Assembly (NCBI GenBank): GCA_025370075.1
Contig: CP073016.1
Location: forward strand, 2,790,001-2,854,000
DNA length: 64,000 nucleotides
Reading direction: 5' to 3'
Origin: Chryseotalea sp. WA131a
GTDB lineage: Bacteria > Bacteroidota > Bacteroidia > Cytophagales > Cyclobacteriaceae
Below are positions 24,877-32,573 of the stretch, in pieces. Every line of letters starts with the position of its first letter. Position 1 is the stretch's first letter. Made by a program: the position numbers and the translations under genes. Under the pieces are notes generated by a model. The model ran no database searches. It was given only the letters and a program-made list of their open reading frames with translations, and was not told the DNA's origin.

Positions 24877-25830
24877 ATGAAGCGGTGCCTTTATTGTTAT
24901 CAAGAGTTAGATTCTGCGGGCGACTATCACGAGGCGTGCAGCAAGAAGTTCTTTGGCAAAAGATTAGCACCCGATTTTTCATATACCGAAGATCAACTCG
25001 TTGAACTTGCCAAGCGAATCATTCAAAATCAGATTGCGATTACAGGAGTACAAGCAAAACTTTCACTACATGTTGAGAAGCAAATCGAGAAAAACAATCC
25101 AACTAAATTTACCATCGTTGATTTGTGGGGAGGCTATATCTTGAAACTGCCTTCGGCAAACTATTCGCAATTGCCAGAATTGGAAGATCTAACTATGCAC
25201 TTGGCAGAGATCGGTAAACTTATTAGTGTGCCACACGCGCTGTTTCGTTTACAATCTGGAAAACTCGCGCATGTCACCAAACGCATTGACAGAACTACTG
25301 ATGGAAAAAAAATCCACATGGAAGACATGTGTCAATTGACAGAACGATTGACAGAACACAAATACCGTGGGTCGTACGAGCAAATAGGTAAAGCAATTAT
25401 AAAATACTCGGCTCATCCAGGTTTAGATATCATCAATTTTTTTGAACAAGTTGTTTTTTCTTTTCTTACGGGAAATGCCGATATGCACTTGAAAAACTTC
25501 TCGCTTATTCAACAACCAGCATCAGGCTACACCCTAGCTCCGGCTTATGACATGGTGGCCACCGCTTTGGTGGTAATAGGAGATGATGAAGAATTGGCGC
25601 TGACCCTCAACGGAAAAAAAAGAAAATTGAAGATGGAGGATTTTGAAGAGTCAATGAATCATTTTAGGCTAGACACAAAAGTGAAGAGTACTATCTTTCG
25701 TAAATTCAATGAGTCGGCTTCAAAGTGGTTTCATTTTTTGGATTTAAGCTTTTTGGAGGACGAAACAAAAGTTCGCTATCAGGAACTTATAAAAGAAAGA
25801 ATGAAGCAACTTAAACTCATCCAATTGTAA
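24877..25830 (+). CDS. HipT-like Ser/Thr kinase toxin (HipA C-terminal kinase)
   Basis: 317 residues from ATG 24877; TTG 24868 would add three and overlap the previous stop. The start carries CLYCYQEL...YHEACSKKFFG, the usual Cys-rich beginning of such kinases. Kinase motifs: the Gly-rich loop AITGVQAK (54-61), catalytic TGNADMHLKNFSL near 205, and metal-binding LAPAYDMVAT near 225. It probably phosphorylates a translation factor such as a tRNA synthetase, as HipA/HipT do (GltX or TrpS). The loop lacks the first phosphorylatable residue of the usual S-x-S motif (Ala) but keeps Thr at the second. Confidence 0.83.
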   Translation: MKRCLYCYQELDSAGDYHEACSKKFFGKRLAPDFSYTEDQLVELAKRIIQNQIAITGVQAKLSLHVEKQIEKNNPTKFTIVDLWGGYILKLPSANYSQLPELEDLTMHLAEIGKLISVPHALFRLQSGKLAHVTKRIDRTTDGKKIHMEDMCQLTERLTEHKYRGSYEQIGKAIIKYSAHPGLDIINFFEQVVFSFLTGNADMHLKNFSLIQQPASGYTLAPAYDMVATALVVIGDDEELALTLNGKKRKLKMEDFEESMNHFRLDTKVKSTIFRKFNESASKWFHFLDLSFLEDETKVRYQELIKERMKQLKLIQL

Positions 25831-25832
25831 AA

Positions 25833-26249
25833 ATGGCACGCATCCTCTCCATCGACTACGGAACAAAGCGCACTGGCTTAGCAGTGACTGACCCGCAGCA
25901 GATTATCGCGACAGCGTTGGAAACTGTAGAAACAGCTAGGCTAATTCCATATTTGAAAACGTACTTCGAAAAAGAAGCGGTAGGCGAAGTGGTGATTGGT
26001 TTGCCCAAGCAATTAAACAATCAAGATTCTGCCACGGCTCCTAATGTTCGCCTGTTTATTGAGCAGTTTAAAAAATCTTTTCCCACCAAGCCGATTGTAA
26101 CCATAGACGAACGCTTCACTACCTCCATTGCCCAACAAGCCATGATCATGGGTGGCATGAAGAAGAAAGATCGCCAGGTGAAAGGCCAAGCCGATAAAAT
26201 CAGTGCGGTGCTGATTTTGCAAGATTATATGCAGGGCAAGAAAAATTAG
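25833..26249 (+). CDS. ruvX: YqgF/RuvX-type putative Holliday junction resolvase
   Basis: 138 residues with RNase-H fold. The first catalytic Asp is in ILSIDYGTKRTGLAV, the Glu in VIGLPKQLNNQDSA follows the second strand, the third site is TIDERFTTSIAQ, and the last acid is in KGQADKISAVLILQDY. Family members process RNA ends (16S rRNA maturation) or branched DNA. It begins 2 bp after the kinase gene but is a housekeeping gene, so the hip module has probably inserted upstream of it. Confidence 0.9.
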   Translation: MARILSIDYGTKRTGLAVTDPQQIIATALETVETARLIPYLKTYFEKEAVGEVVIGLPKQLNNQDSATAPNVRLFIEQFKKSFPTKPIVTIDERFTTSIAQQAMIMGGMKKKDRQVKGQADKISAVLILQDYMQGKKN

Positions 26250-26268
26250 AACGGTTATAATTTCTCCC

Positions 26269-26276
26269 TAACTTTG
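26269..26276 (+). promoter_or_regulatory. Predicted -7 element of def
   Basis: TAACTTTG matches TAnnTTTG and lies 17 bases before the chosen ATG of def (26294), which supports that ATG over the in-frame TTG at 26285. Confidence 0.4.
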
Positions 26277-26293
26277 AGCAATTATTGACACGC

Positions 26294-26851
26294 ATGGTTT
26301 ACCCGATTGTAATGTATGGCGACCCCGTTCTTCGCAAGAAAGCGAAAGAGATTGCAAAGGGGGAAATGGATGTAAAGGCGTTTGCCCAAGATATGTTTGA
26401 AACGATGGCCGCAGCCAGTGGCATTGGTTTGGCCGCACCGCAGATTGGCAAGAGCATTCGTTTTTTTGTTGTCGATGCCTCGGTGCTCGAAGAGCAACCG
26501 AAGCTAAAAGATTTTAAGAAGGTATTCATCAATCCCATTATCCTAGAGGAGGAAGGAAAAGAGTGGGATTTTGAAGAAGGCTGCTTGAGCATTCCCAACA
26601 TTCGTGCAGATGTATGGCGTAAAGATAAATTGCGTATCCGCTATTTGGATGAAGAGTGGGTGGAACATGAAGAAGAATTTGACGGCATGAAAGCGCGCAT
26701 CATTCAACACGAATACGACCATATTGAAGGCAAACTTTTTATCGACTACTTAACTCCGCTGAAGAAGAAAATGCTAAAAGGCAAGCTGTCAGATATCAGC
26801 AAAGGCGATGTGGATACGGAGTATCGGATATTGGCTCCGCTAAGGAAATAA
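26294..26851 (+). CDS. def: Peptide deformylase
   Basis: Removes the formyl group from the initiator methionine of new proteins. 185 residues from ATG 26294. All three family motifs are present: GIGLAAPQ near 46, EGCLSIP near 98 (metal Cys) and QHEYDH near 140 (the two metal His and catalytic Glu). The product is cytoplasmic and acts at the ribosome exit. It precedes the aminotransferase gene by only 4 bases, so the two are likely co-transcribed. Confidence 0.95.
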   Translation: MVYPIVMYGDPVLRKKAKEIAKGEMDVKAFAQDMFETMAAASGIGLAAPQIGKSIRFFVVDASVLEEQPKLKDFKKVFINPIILEEEGKEWDFEEGCLSIPNIRADVWRKDKLRIRYLDEEWVEHEEEFDGMKARIIQHEYDHIEGKLFIDYLTPLKKKMLKGKLSDISKGDVDTEYRILAPLRK

Positions 26852-26855
26852 TCAC

Positions 26856-27998
26856 ATGAACATTCAATCGCGCCTACCCGAAGTTGGCACGTCTATTTTT
26901 TCTGTGATGTCGAAACTGGCATCGGAGCACAATGCTATTAATCTCTCCCAAGGGTTTCCTGATTTTCCGGTCTCAGAAGTTTTGGTTGACCTGATCCACA
27001 AAAACATGAAGGCTGGCCATAATCAATATGCGCCCATGCCGGGTGTGCCAGGTCTGCGAAAAGTTATTGCTGAAGTAGTAGAGAAAACCTACCAACGCAG
27101 AACGGATTTTGAAACTGAGGTGACGGTAACAGCCGGTGGAACCGAAGCCATTTTTGCTACGATTGCAGCATTGGTTAGAGCGGGTGATGAGGTTATTGTT
27201 TTTGACCCTTCTTACGATTGTTACGATCCAGCCATCCGATTGAATGGAGGCATCCCCATTCATATCAATCTAAAGGCACCTGATTTTTTGATCGATTGGC
27301 AACACGTTCGCAATGTCATCACCTCCAAGACACGAATGATAATGGTGAATACACCGCATAATCCTTCGGGTTCTATTTTAGCTGAAGCCGATATAAAAGA
27401 GCTTCAATACATTGCATTGAAAAACAATTTATTGGTGTTGAGCGATGAGGTGTATGAACGAATTATTTTTGATGACAAAAAACACGAAAGTATATTAAAG
27501 TATCCGGGACTTGCGAAGCAAAGCATCGCTGTCTTCTCATTTGGAAAAACATTTCATGCCACTGGATGGAAAGTTGGCTATACAGTCGCATCTCCTGAGA
27601 TCACGACTGAAATAAGAAAGGCACACCAGTTTATTACCTTCAGTGTAAACACACCTACGCAGTTTGCGTTGGCAGAGTACATGACAAATCCTGATCATTA
27701 TCTAGCCCTCGGCAAATTCTATCAACAAAAGCGAGATTTCTTTTTAGAACAAATCAAAGGATCTTCTTTTCAACCATTGCCTTGCCACGGAAGTTACTTT
27801 CAATTGCTCTCCTATGAGGGCATTTCTGCCTTAACTGAAACAGAGATGGCCGTTTGGATGACGAAAGAGAAAAAGCTGGCACCTATTCCCGTGTCGGTTT
27901 TTTACAAAGATGGAACCGATCAAAAGCTATTGCGATTTTGTTTCGCAAAGGGTGATGAAACACTAATAAAAGCTGGAGAAATCCTCAGCAATATGTAA
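26856..27998 (+). CDS. Class I/II aminotransferase, methionine aminotransferase (YbdL-like)
   Basis: 380-residue PLP enzyme of fold type I. The N-terminal INLSQGFPDFPVSE, the substrate strand QYAPMPGVPGLR and the PLP lysine in SFGKTFHATGWKVGY match the YbdL / kynurenine aminotransferase I-like group, which transaminates methionine with 2-oxo acids. The Asn of TPHNPSG and the Tyr of DEVYE are in place. It follows def by 4 bases. An omega-amidase-like gene lies at 53567, the kind of partner used in methionine salvage, but not adjacent. Substrate assignment is by group resemblance only. Confidence 0.85.
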   Translation: MNIQSRLPEVGTSIFSVMSKLASEHNAINLSQGFPDFPVSEVLVDLIHKNMKAGHNQYAPMPGVPGLRKVIAEVVEKTYQRRTDFETEVTVTAGGTEAIFATIAALVRAGDEVIVFDPSYDCYDPAIRLNGGIPIHINLKAPDFLIDWQHVRNVITSKTRMIMVNTPHNPSGSILAEADIKELQYIALKNNLLVLSDEVYERIIFDDKKHESILKYPGLAKQSIAVFSFGKTFHATGWKVGYTVASPEITTEIRKAHQFITFSVNTPTQFALAEYMTNPDHYLALGKFYQQKRDFFLEQIKGSSFQPLPCHGSYFQLLSYEGISALTETEMAVWMTKEKKLAPIPVSVFYKDGTDQKLLRFCFAKGDETLIKAGEILSNM

Positions 27999-28046
27999 GC
28001 AAAGGCCATCAGGTGTGAGTTAGTGAATCGGTAGTAAATCAAATAT

Positions 28047-28877
28047 TCAAAAAATCTCCAAAAACGCCACAATAAATGGAGCGGAGATAAACAAACCATC
28101 AAATCGATCTAAGAAACCACCATGACCGGGCAAGCTAGTGCCTGAGTCTTTAATTTCAATGCTGCGCTTGAGCAACGACTCCACCAAATCGCCATACACT
28201 CCGCCCACGATGATAATGCCACAAATGGATAGCCATTGCCAAAGTTCAAGAGATTTAAAAAAGTAAGCCATCGCAAATGCCATGGCAATAGCCAAAGCCG
28301 CCCCTCCAAAAACTCCCTCCCACGATTTTTTTGGCGAGATACGTTCGAACAATTTTCGTTTGCCGAAAAAATTGCCGGCAAAATAAGCACCTGTGTCGGT
28401 GGCCCAGAGGATGAACAAGCAACCAAAAACAATTTCGAAATTGTACTTACCATTTTCGAAAGCAGCGATGTGCATGAGTGCCAACGGAACGGCTATGTAA
28501 AAAATCCCTAAAAAAGTAAAGGCAATGTTGGTGAAAGGCTTGCGCTCAAACTTTTTATAAAGTTTAATCATGTACACACATGAGAGCAGGGGAAAAAAAA
28601 TAAAGTAGTAACGATAGGAGATTGTCCCGCGCTCAATAAAAAAAGAAAGAAAGAAAATAGTCATGCCGCAAATCATGCCAAATGTTTTTTGAGGCACCAT
28701 GCCATCTAAACCCACTAACTTATAAAACTCACGCAGCGACAAAAAGAAAATAATGAAGAACACAATTAGGTACGTCCATTCGCTATAAACAATTCCAAAG
28801 ATGACACCAGCCGCACCCAATAGTGCAGTGGTCAATCGCTGGGGTAGGTTACTGAATTTTTTAGGTGTCGCGTTCAA
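28047..28877 (-). CDS. cdsA: Phosphatidate cytidylyltransferase (CDP-diacylglycerol synthase)
   Basis: Makes CDP-diacylglycerol from phosphatidate and CTP, the entry to phospholipid head groups. Integral membrane protein of 276 residues with about seven or eight helices. The C-terminal signature SLLKRSIEIKDSG followed by LPGHGGFLDRFDG (about 235-262) fits the CDS pattern S-x-x-K-R-x4-K-D-x9-H-G-G-x-x-D-R. Its start overlaps the stop of the upstream CPBP gene by 4 bases (ATGA), so the two form an operon. Confidence 0.93.
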   Translation of the reverse strand: MNATPKKFSNLPQRLTTALLGAAGVIFGIVYSEWTYLIVFFIIFFLSLREFYKLVGLDGMVPQKTFGMICGMTIFFLSFFIERGTISYRYYFIFFPLLSCVYMIKLYKKFERKPFTNIAFTFLGIFYIAVPLALMHIAAFENGKYNFEIVFGCLFILWATDTGAYFAGNFFGKRKLFERISPKKSWEGVFGGAALAIAMAFAMAYFFKSLELWQWLSICGIIIVGGVYGDLVESLLKRSIEIKDSGTSLPGHGGFLDRFDGLFISAPFIVAFLEIF

Positions 28878-29794
28878 GAAAAAGCAGTTTTAGGTTCTTC
28901 AGATTTCCGTTTGAATAAGAAAAGAAGCGAAGCAGCAATCACGGCAAAAACAATCACTGCATACCAAGGAGCAGCTTCCTCTTTTTCCAAGTCCATATTT
29001 ACTATTTTTAACTGATGCAAATACATCATCAAAACAGCAAAGCCATTGTTTACAAAGTGCGCAAACATGGGCACCAGCAAATTGCCCGACCAATGATAAA
29101 GATAACCAAACAATCCGCCCAAGAGCATGCGGGGTACAAACCCAAAAAACTGCATATGAATGGCACTAAATAAAAACGCGGCTACCCATATCGATAAATG
29201 GATATTTTTTGTTCCACGCATCAATTCATTTTGGATAACGCCTCGGAATAAAAACTCTTCGCACACGCCTGCTCCTACACCTACCACAATCATGGCAACG
29301 GCAAAATCGCCAAAGCTGGTAAATTGTGTAAACATTTTGGTGAGCGCTTCTAGCCGTTCTTCATAGCTCCGTGCCCATGTTTCAAATGATTTTAAAAAAT
29401 CCGGGAACACAATATTTTTATTCCATTCAATGACAGCAGAATCTACCACGATAAATGCAAGCATGATAAAAAAACACAACAGCAAAAGGCTTGATTTCAG
29501 TTTTTGATTGCTAAAGCTTTTGATTCCATTTTGAGTCAGTGCTTTAAAAGTAAGGAATGGAGCTAGCAATAGTCCAAAAAATGAGGTGATACCCTGCATA
29601 ACCAAGATGGGTACTTTCATTTCAGGAGTATATTGGCTGGTGGCCGCAGCCATCATAAAATCGCCTTTATCCGTATAAAAAAGTGAACCGACCAAACTCC
29701 CGATTCCCGCACCTACTAATGTGCCGATAAAAGCGCTAAGCAGTATAGCCAGCAGTACTAACCAAACTGGTCTTTTTTCAATCTCCCCAGCCAT
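28874..29794 (-). CDS. CPBP-family intramembrane metalloprotease
   Basis: 306 residues from ATG 29794; longer readings run into the divergent dusB gene and are discarded. Eight or so hydrophobic helices. Abi/CPBP motifs: Glu179-Glu180...Arg184 in CEEFLFRG, His213 in SAIHMQFFGF, and His246 in MFAHFVNN. The glutamates and histidines should bind a catalytic metal in the membrane. CPBP proteases process prenylated or peptide substrates; the real target is unknown. The 4-base overlap with cdsA suggests coupled translation. Confidence 0.88.
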   Translation of the reverse strand: MAGEIEKRPVWLVLLAILLSAFIGTLVGAGIGSLVGSLFYTDKGDFMMAAATSQYTPEMKVPILVMQGITSFFGLLLAPFLTFKALTQNGIKSFSNQKLKSSLLLLCFFIMLAFIVVDSAVIEWNKNIVFPDFLKSFETWARSYEERLEALTKMFTQFTSFGDFAVAMIVVGVGAGVCEEFLFRGVIQNELMRGTKNIHLSIWVAAFLFSAIHMQFFGFVPRMLLGGLFGYLYHWSGNLLVPMFAHFVNNGFAVLMMYLHQLKIVNMDLEKEEAAPWYAVIVFAVIAASLLFLFKRKSEEPKTAFS

Positions 29795-29876
29795 GCTTCT
29801 GTTAAATAATATTAATTTTGTCTTTTGGATTTCAGCTAAACCGCAAACAACGCTGTTTTTAAACGAATAATCAAAC

Positions 29877-30872
29877 GTGGCGAAGATCGGAAACATAGAA
29901 TTAGGAGATTTTCCGCTGTTGCTCGCACCCATGGAAGATGTGAGCGATCCCCCCTTCCGTGCCGTGTGCAAAGAGGGTGGTGCCGATTTGATGTACACCG
30001 AGTTTATTTCGTCAGAGGGTTTGATTCGCGATGCCGCTAAGAGCCGGCAAAAGCTCGACATATTTGAATACGAACGCCCCATTGGCATTCAACTTTTTGG
30101 CGGAGACATTGGCAATATGGTGGAGTCGGCTAAGATCGCCACCGAAGTGAATCCTGATTTGATCGACATCAACTATGGTTGCCCCGTAAAGGCAGTGGCT
30201 TGTCGCGGAGCAGGTGCCGCGCTGCTGCAAGATATTCCTAAAATGGTGCAGATGACGTCCGATATTGTGAAGGCCACCCACTTGCCCGTAACGGTAAAAA
30301 CCCGCTTAGGCTGGGACGACAACACAAAAAATATTGTGGAGGTGGCGGAGCGTTTGCAAGACATTGGTATCAAAGCACTGACCGTTCACGGCCGCACGCG
30401 TGTGCAGATGTACAAAGGTTCTGCCGATTGGACGTTGATCGGAAAAATCAAAGAAAACCCGCGCATGCACATTCCGATTTTCGGCAATGGCGACATCGAT
30501 TCACCTGAAAAGGCTGTGGAATATAAAAACCGTTATGGCGTAGATGGCGTGATGATTGGTCGCGCAGCTATTGGGGCACCTTGGTTTTTCAACGAGGTCA
30601 AACACTTTATCAAAACAGGTGAGCATCTGCCTGCGCCCACGATTGCCGATCGCATTGATGTAACACGCAAACATTTAGATTTCTCCATTCGCTGGAAAGG
30701 AAACAAACTTGGCATTTTTGAAATGCGTAGGCACTATACCAATTATTTTAAAGGTGTACCTGACTTCAAGCCCTTTAGAATGCAGTTGGTGGAGGCACCA
30801 ACTATTGAAGATGTGAATCAAATCCTGAACGAGGTTGCGGATGTTTATTTTCCACAAGAGGTTATCGCTTAG
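29877..30872 (+). CDS. dusB: tRNA-dihydrouridine synthase B
   Basis: Reduces specific uridines in the D-loop of tRNA using FMN and NADPH. 331 residues starting with GTG at 29877. The N-terminal LAPMEDVSDPPFR is the FMN site, the catalytic Cys is Cys102 in INYGCPVKAV, and VKTRLGWDD, LTVHGRTRVQMYKG and FGNGDIDSPEKA follow in the usual order. The C-terminal helical domain (about 245-325) is the tRNA-binding part. It is divergent from the CPBP-cdsA pair. Confidence 0.93.
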   Translation: MAKIGNIELGDFPLLLAPMEDVSDPPFRAVCKEGGADLMYTEFISSEGLIRDAAKSRQKLDIFEYERPIGIQLFGGDIGNMVESAKIATEVNPDLIDINYGCPVKAVACRGAGAALLQDIPKMVQMTSDIVKATHLPVTVKTRLGWDDNTKNIVEVAERLQDIGIKALTVHGRTRVQMYKGSADWTLIGKIKENPRMHIPIFGNGDIDSPEKAVEYKNRYGVDGVMIGRAAIGAPWFFNEVKHFIKTGEHLPAPTIADRIDVTRKHLDFSIRWKGNKLGIFEMRRHYTNYFKGVPDFKPFRMQLVEAPTIEDVNQILNEVADVYFPQEVIA

Positions 30873-30914
30873 TCGTTCGCGCTTTCCCTTTTCAATAACA
30901 TCCCTATAAATTAT

Positions 30915-30922
30915 TACCTTTG
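30915..30922 (+). promoter_or_regulatory. Predicted -7 element of the RelE/ParE-type pair
   Basis: TACCTTTG matches TAnnTTTG and lies 11 bases before the antitoxin start. Confidence 0.4.
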
Positions 30923-30933
30923 TTCACATAATT

Positions 30934-31161
30934 ATGACTCAGCTAATACTAAATATTAAAAAAAGAAGTAAGGTTCCTTTTTTGAAAGAGTTGCTTAATG
31001 AAATGTCTTTCGTGGAAGTGATTGACCCAAGCAAGCAAAAAATCACCTTAAAGGAAAAACAGTTGTTGACGGATATTGAGGAGTCAGTTGGGTTCATAAA
31101 TAATTATAAAAAAGGTAAAGTGAAGGCCAAGTCGATTAACGAATTGCTCGATGAGCTTTAA
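30934..31161 (+). CDS. Putative antitoxin of a type II toxin-antitoxin pair
   Basis: 75 residues, charged, without a recognisable DNA-binding fold. The middle SKQKITLKEKQLLTDIEESVGFIN and the Lys-rich tail ending KSINELLDEL look like small antitoxins that pair with RelE/ParE-fold toxins; the tail would wrap around the toxin. The gene overlaps the next one by 11 bases, and its own promoter-like site lies just upstream. Family assignment rests mainly on its partner. Confidence 0.65.
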   Translation: MTQLILNIKKRSKVPFLKELLNEMSFVEVIDPSKQKITLKEKQLLTDIEESVGFINNYKKGKVKAKSINELLDEL

Positions 31162-31477
31162 GATTGTCCCTACACCGCCTTTTGAAAAAGAACTTAAGAA
31201 TCTTTCAAAAAAGTATCCTTCCATCAAAAAAGATATTTCTGCCCTATTCGAATCATTAGCTAAAAATCCACAATCTGGAACTCCTTTAGGTTCGAATTGC
31301 TTTAAGGTACGATTAGCAATTACATCCAAAGGAAAAGGAAAATCAGGTGGTGCTCGTGTTATCACTTATGTTCAAATAATTGATAAAGAAATTTTTCTTA
31401 TTGCTATCTATGACAAATCAGAAATTGATAGCATTTCACTGAATGCCATACGCGATAGGCTGAAAGGGCTTAATTAG
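31151..31477 (+). CDS. RelE/ParE-fold toxin
   Basis: 108 residues. The N-terminal PTPPFEKELKNLSKKYPSIKKD (about 7-28) and the strand segment FKVRLAITSKGKGKSGGARVITYVQ (in parts near 54-77) are the usual helix-hairpin plus sheet of the RelE/ParE superfamily. The C-terminal IFLIAIYDKSEID has the conserved basic-acidic core. It may cleave mRNA on the ribosome (RelE type) or inhibit gyrase (ParE type); the residues do not decide. The start overlaps the antitoxin stop by 11 bases. Confidence 0.75.
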   Translation: MSFKIVPTPPFEKELKNLSKKYPSIKKDISALFESLAKNPQSGTPLGSNCFKVRLAITSKGKGKSGGARVITYVQIIDKEIFLIAIYDKSEIDSISLNAIRDRLKGLN

Positions 31478-31484
31478 ATTTCAG

Positions 31485-32363
31485 ATGTCAGAAAACAAAA
31501 AAGGTACAGCCGTCTTTCTATTGATTTTGTTGGCGTTGATTTGGGGCACTTCGTTCATCCTCATTAAACAAGGCCTGAAAGTCTTTTCACCGGCAGAGGT
31601 GGGTTCGCTGCGCGTGGCCGCTGCTTCGATTTTTCTAATGCCATTTGCCTTCTTGCGATGGAAGGAACTGAAACAGGGGGATCATTTCAAATTGTTTCTT
31701 TCGGGCATGATGGGCATTTTTATTCCTGCCTTTTTATTTGCGCTCGCGCAAACGCGTTTGCAAAGTTCAGTGACTGGAATCTTGAATACGCTTTCACCCG
31801 TTTGGGCAGTGGTTATGGGCGTGCTTTTTTTCAATCAACGCTTTCGCGGATTTGCCATCGTGGGTTTACTTATTTCTTTTGGAGGTGCCATCATACTTGC
31901 CCTGGCGCGGGCAGATGGCGCGATTGGTGGATTCAACGGCTATGCCTTGTTGGTTGTATTGGCTTGTGCGCTATACGGTACCAACGTTAACTACTTAAAA
32001 TATAAAGTAGAAGGCTTGGGTTCGCTTACTGTCACCAGCGTTTCCTTGTTGTTGATTTGGCCGTTTGCTCTTGTGTATTTATTGAGCTTTACCGATTTCA
32101 CAGTCAAATTAATAGAGCAGCCAGGTGCGTGGCAGGCCGCGGGCTATATCATTATCCTTGCCTTGATGAGCACAGCAGTGGCCAATCTTATCTTCAACAA
32201 ACTTTTACAAATTTCTTCGCCCCTGTTTGCTGCTTCGGTCACTTATGTTATGCCAATTGTTTCAGTGATGTGGGGCGTGCTGGACGGGGAGAAACTATAT
32301 CTGGGCCATTTCATTGGCATGGCGGCCATTTTGGGTGGTGTGTATTTGGCGAATCGAAAGTAG
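31485..32363 (+). CDS. EamA/DMT-family transporter
   Basis: 292 residues with ten hydrophobic helices arranged as two five-helix EamA repeats. The first opens LLILLALIWGTSFILIKQGL and the second begins near GYALLVVLACALYGTNVNYL. Members export metabolites, such as amino acids or nucleosides, or carry drugs; nothing in the sequence points to a substrate. It follows the toxin gene by 7 bases, probably by chance of insertion. Inner membrane. Confidence 0.85.
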   Translation: MSENKKGTAVFLLILLALIWGTSFILIKQGLKVFSPAEVGSLRVAAASIFLMPFAFLRWKELKQGDHFKLFLSGMMGIFIPAFLFALAQTRLQSSVTGILNTLSPVWAVVMGVLFFNQRFRGFAIVGLLISFGGAIILALARADGAIGGFNGYALLVVLACALYGTNVNYLKYKVEGLGSLTVTSVSLLLIWPFALVYLLSFTDFTVKLIEQPGAWQAAGYIIILALMSTAVANLIFNKLLQISSPLFAASVTYVMPIVSVMWGVLDGEKLYLGHFIGMAAILGGVYLANRK

Positions 32364-32380
32364 TAAGTCTTTTTTGATTT

Positions 32381-32493
32381 GGGGCTTGGCTGCACGAGGC
32401 GATGCAGCCACCAGGCTATCCGCTACAAGTCCGCTCCCCGCACATTCCGCCCTTAGCGGGCTTTTTCGCTACTATCCCTTGCCCGCTGGCGCA
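32381..32493 (-). repeat. Dispersed ~110-bp repeat, copy B
   Basis: Read on the minus strand it has GCGGGCAAGGGATAGTAGCG, then CGGACTTGTAGCGGATAGCC, then GTGGC and CGCCTCG. These are the same blocks in the same order as copy A at 6903-7010. It lies between the EamA gene and the S9 peptidase gene. Short frames here are by-products of the repeat. Confidence 0.7.
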
Positions 32494-32573
32494 GGTGAAT
32501 GACCATCCGATGTTCTTCTGGGCAATTGTTGATCTAATTCTTATTACCTTCGTTCTTAGAAAAATCAATTATT

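Noticed and set aside
29795..30088. N-terminal extension of the CPBP protease by 98 residues
   Set aside because: It lies antisense to the start of dusB and has no protein-like pattern; the ATG at 29794 gives the normal start.
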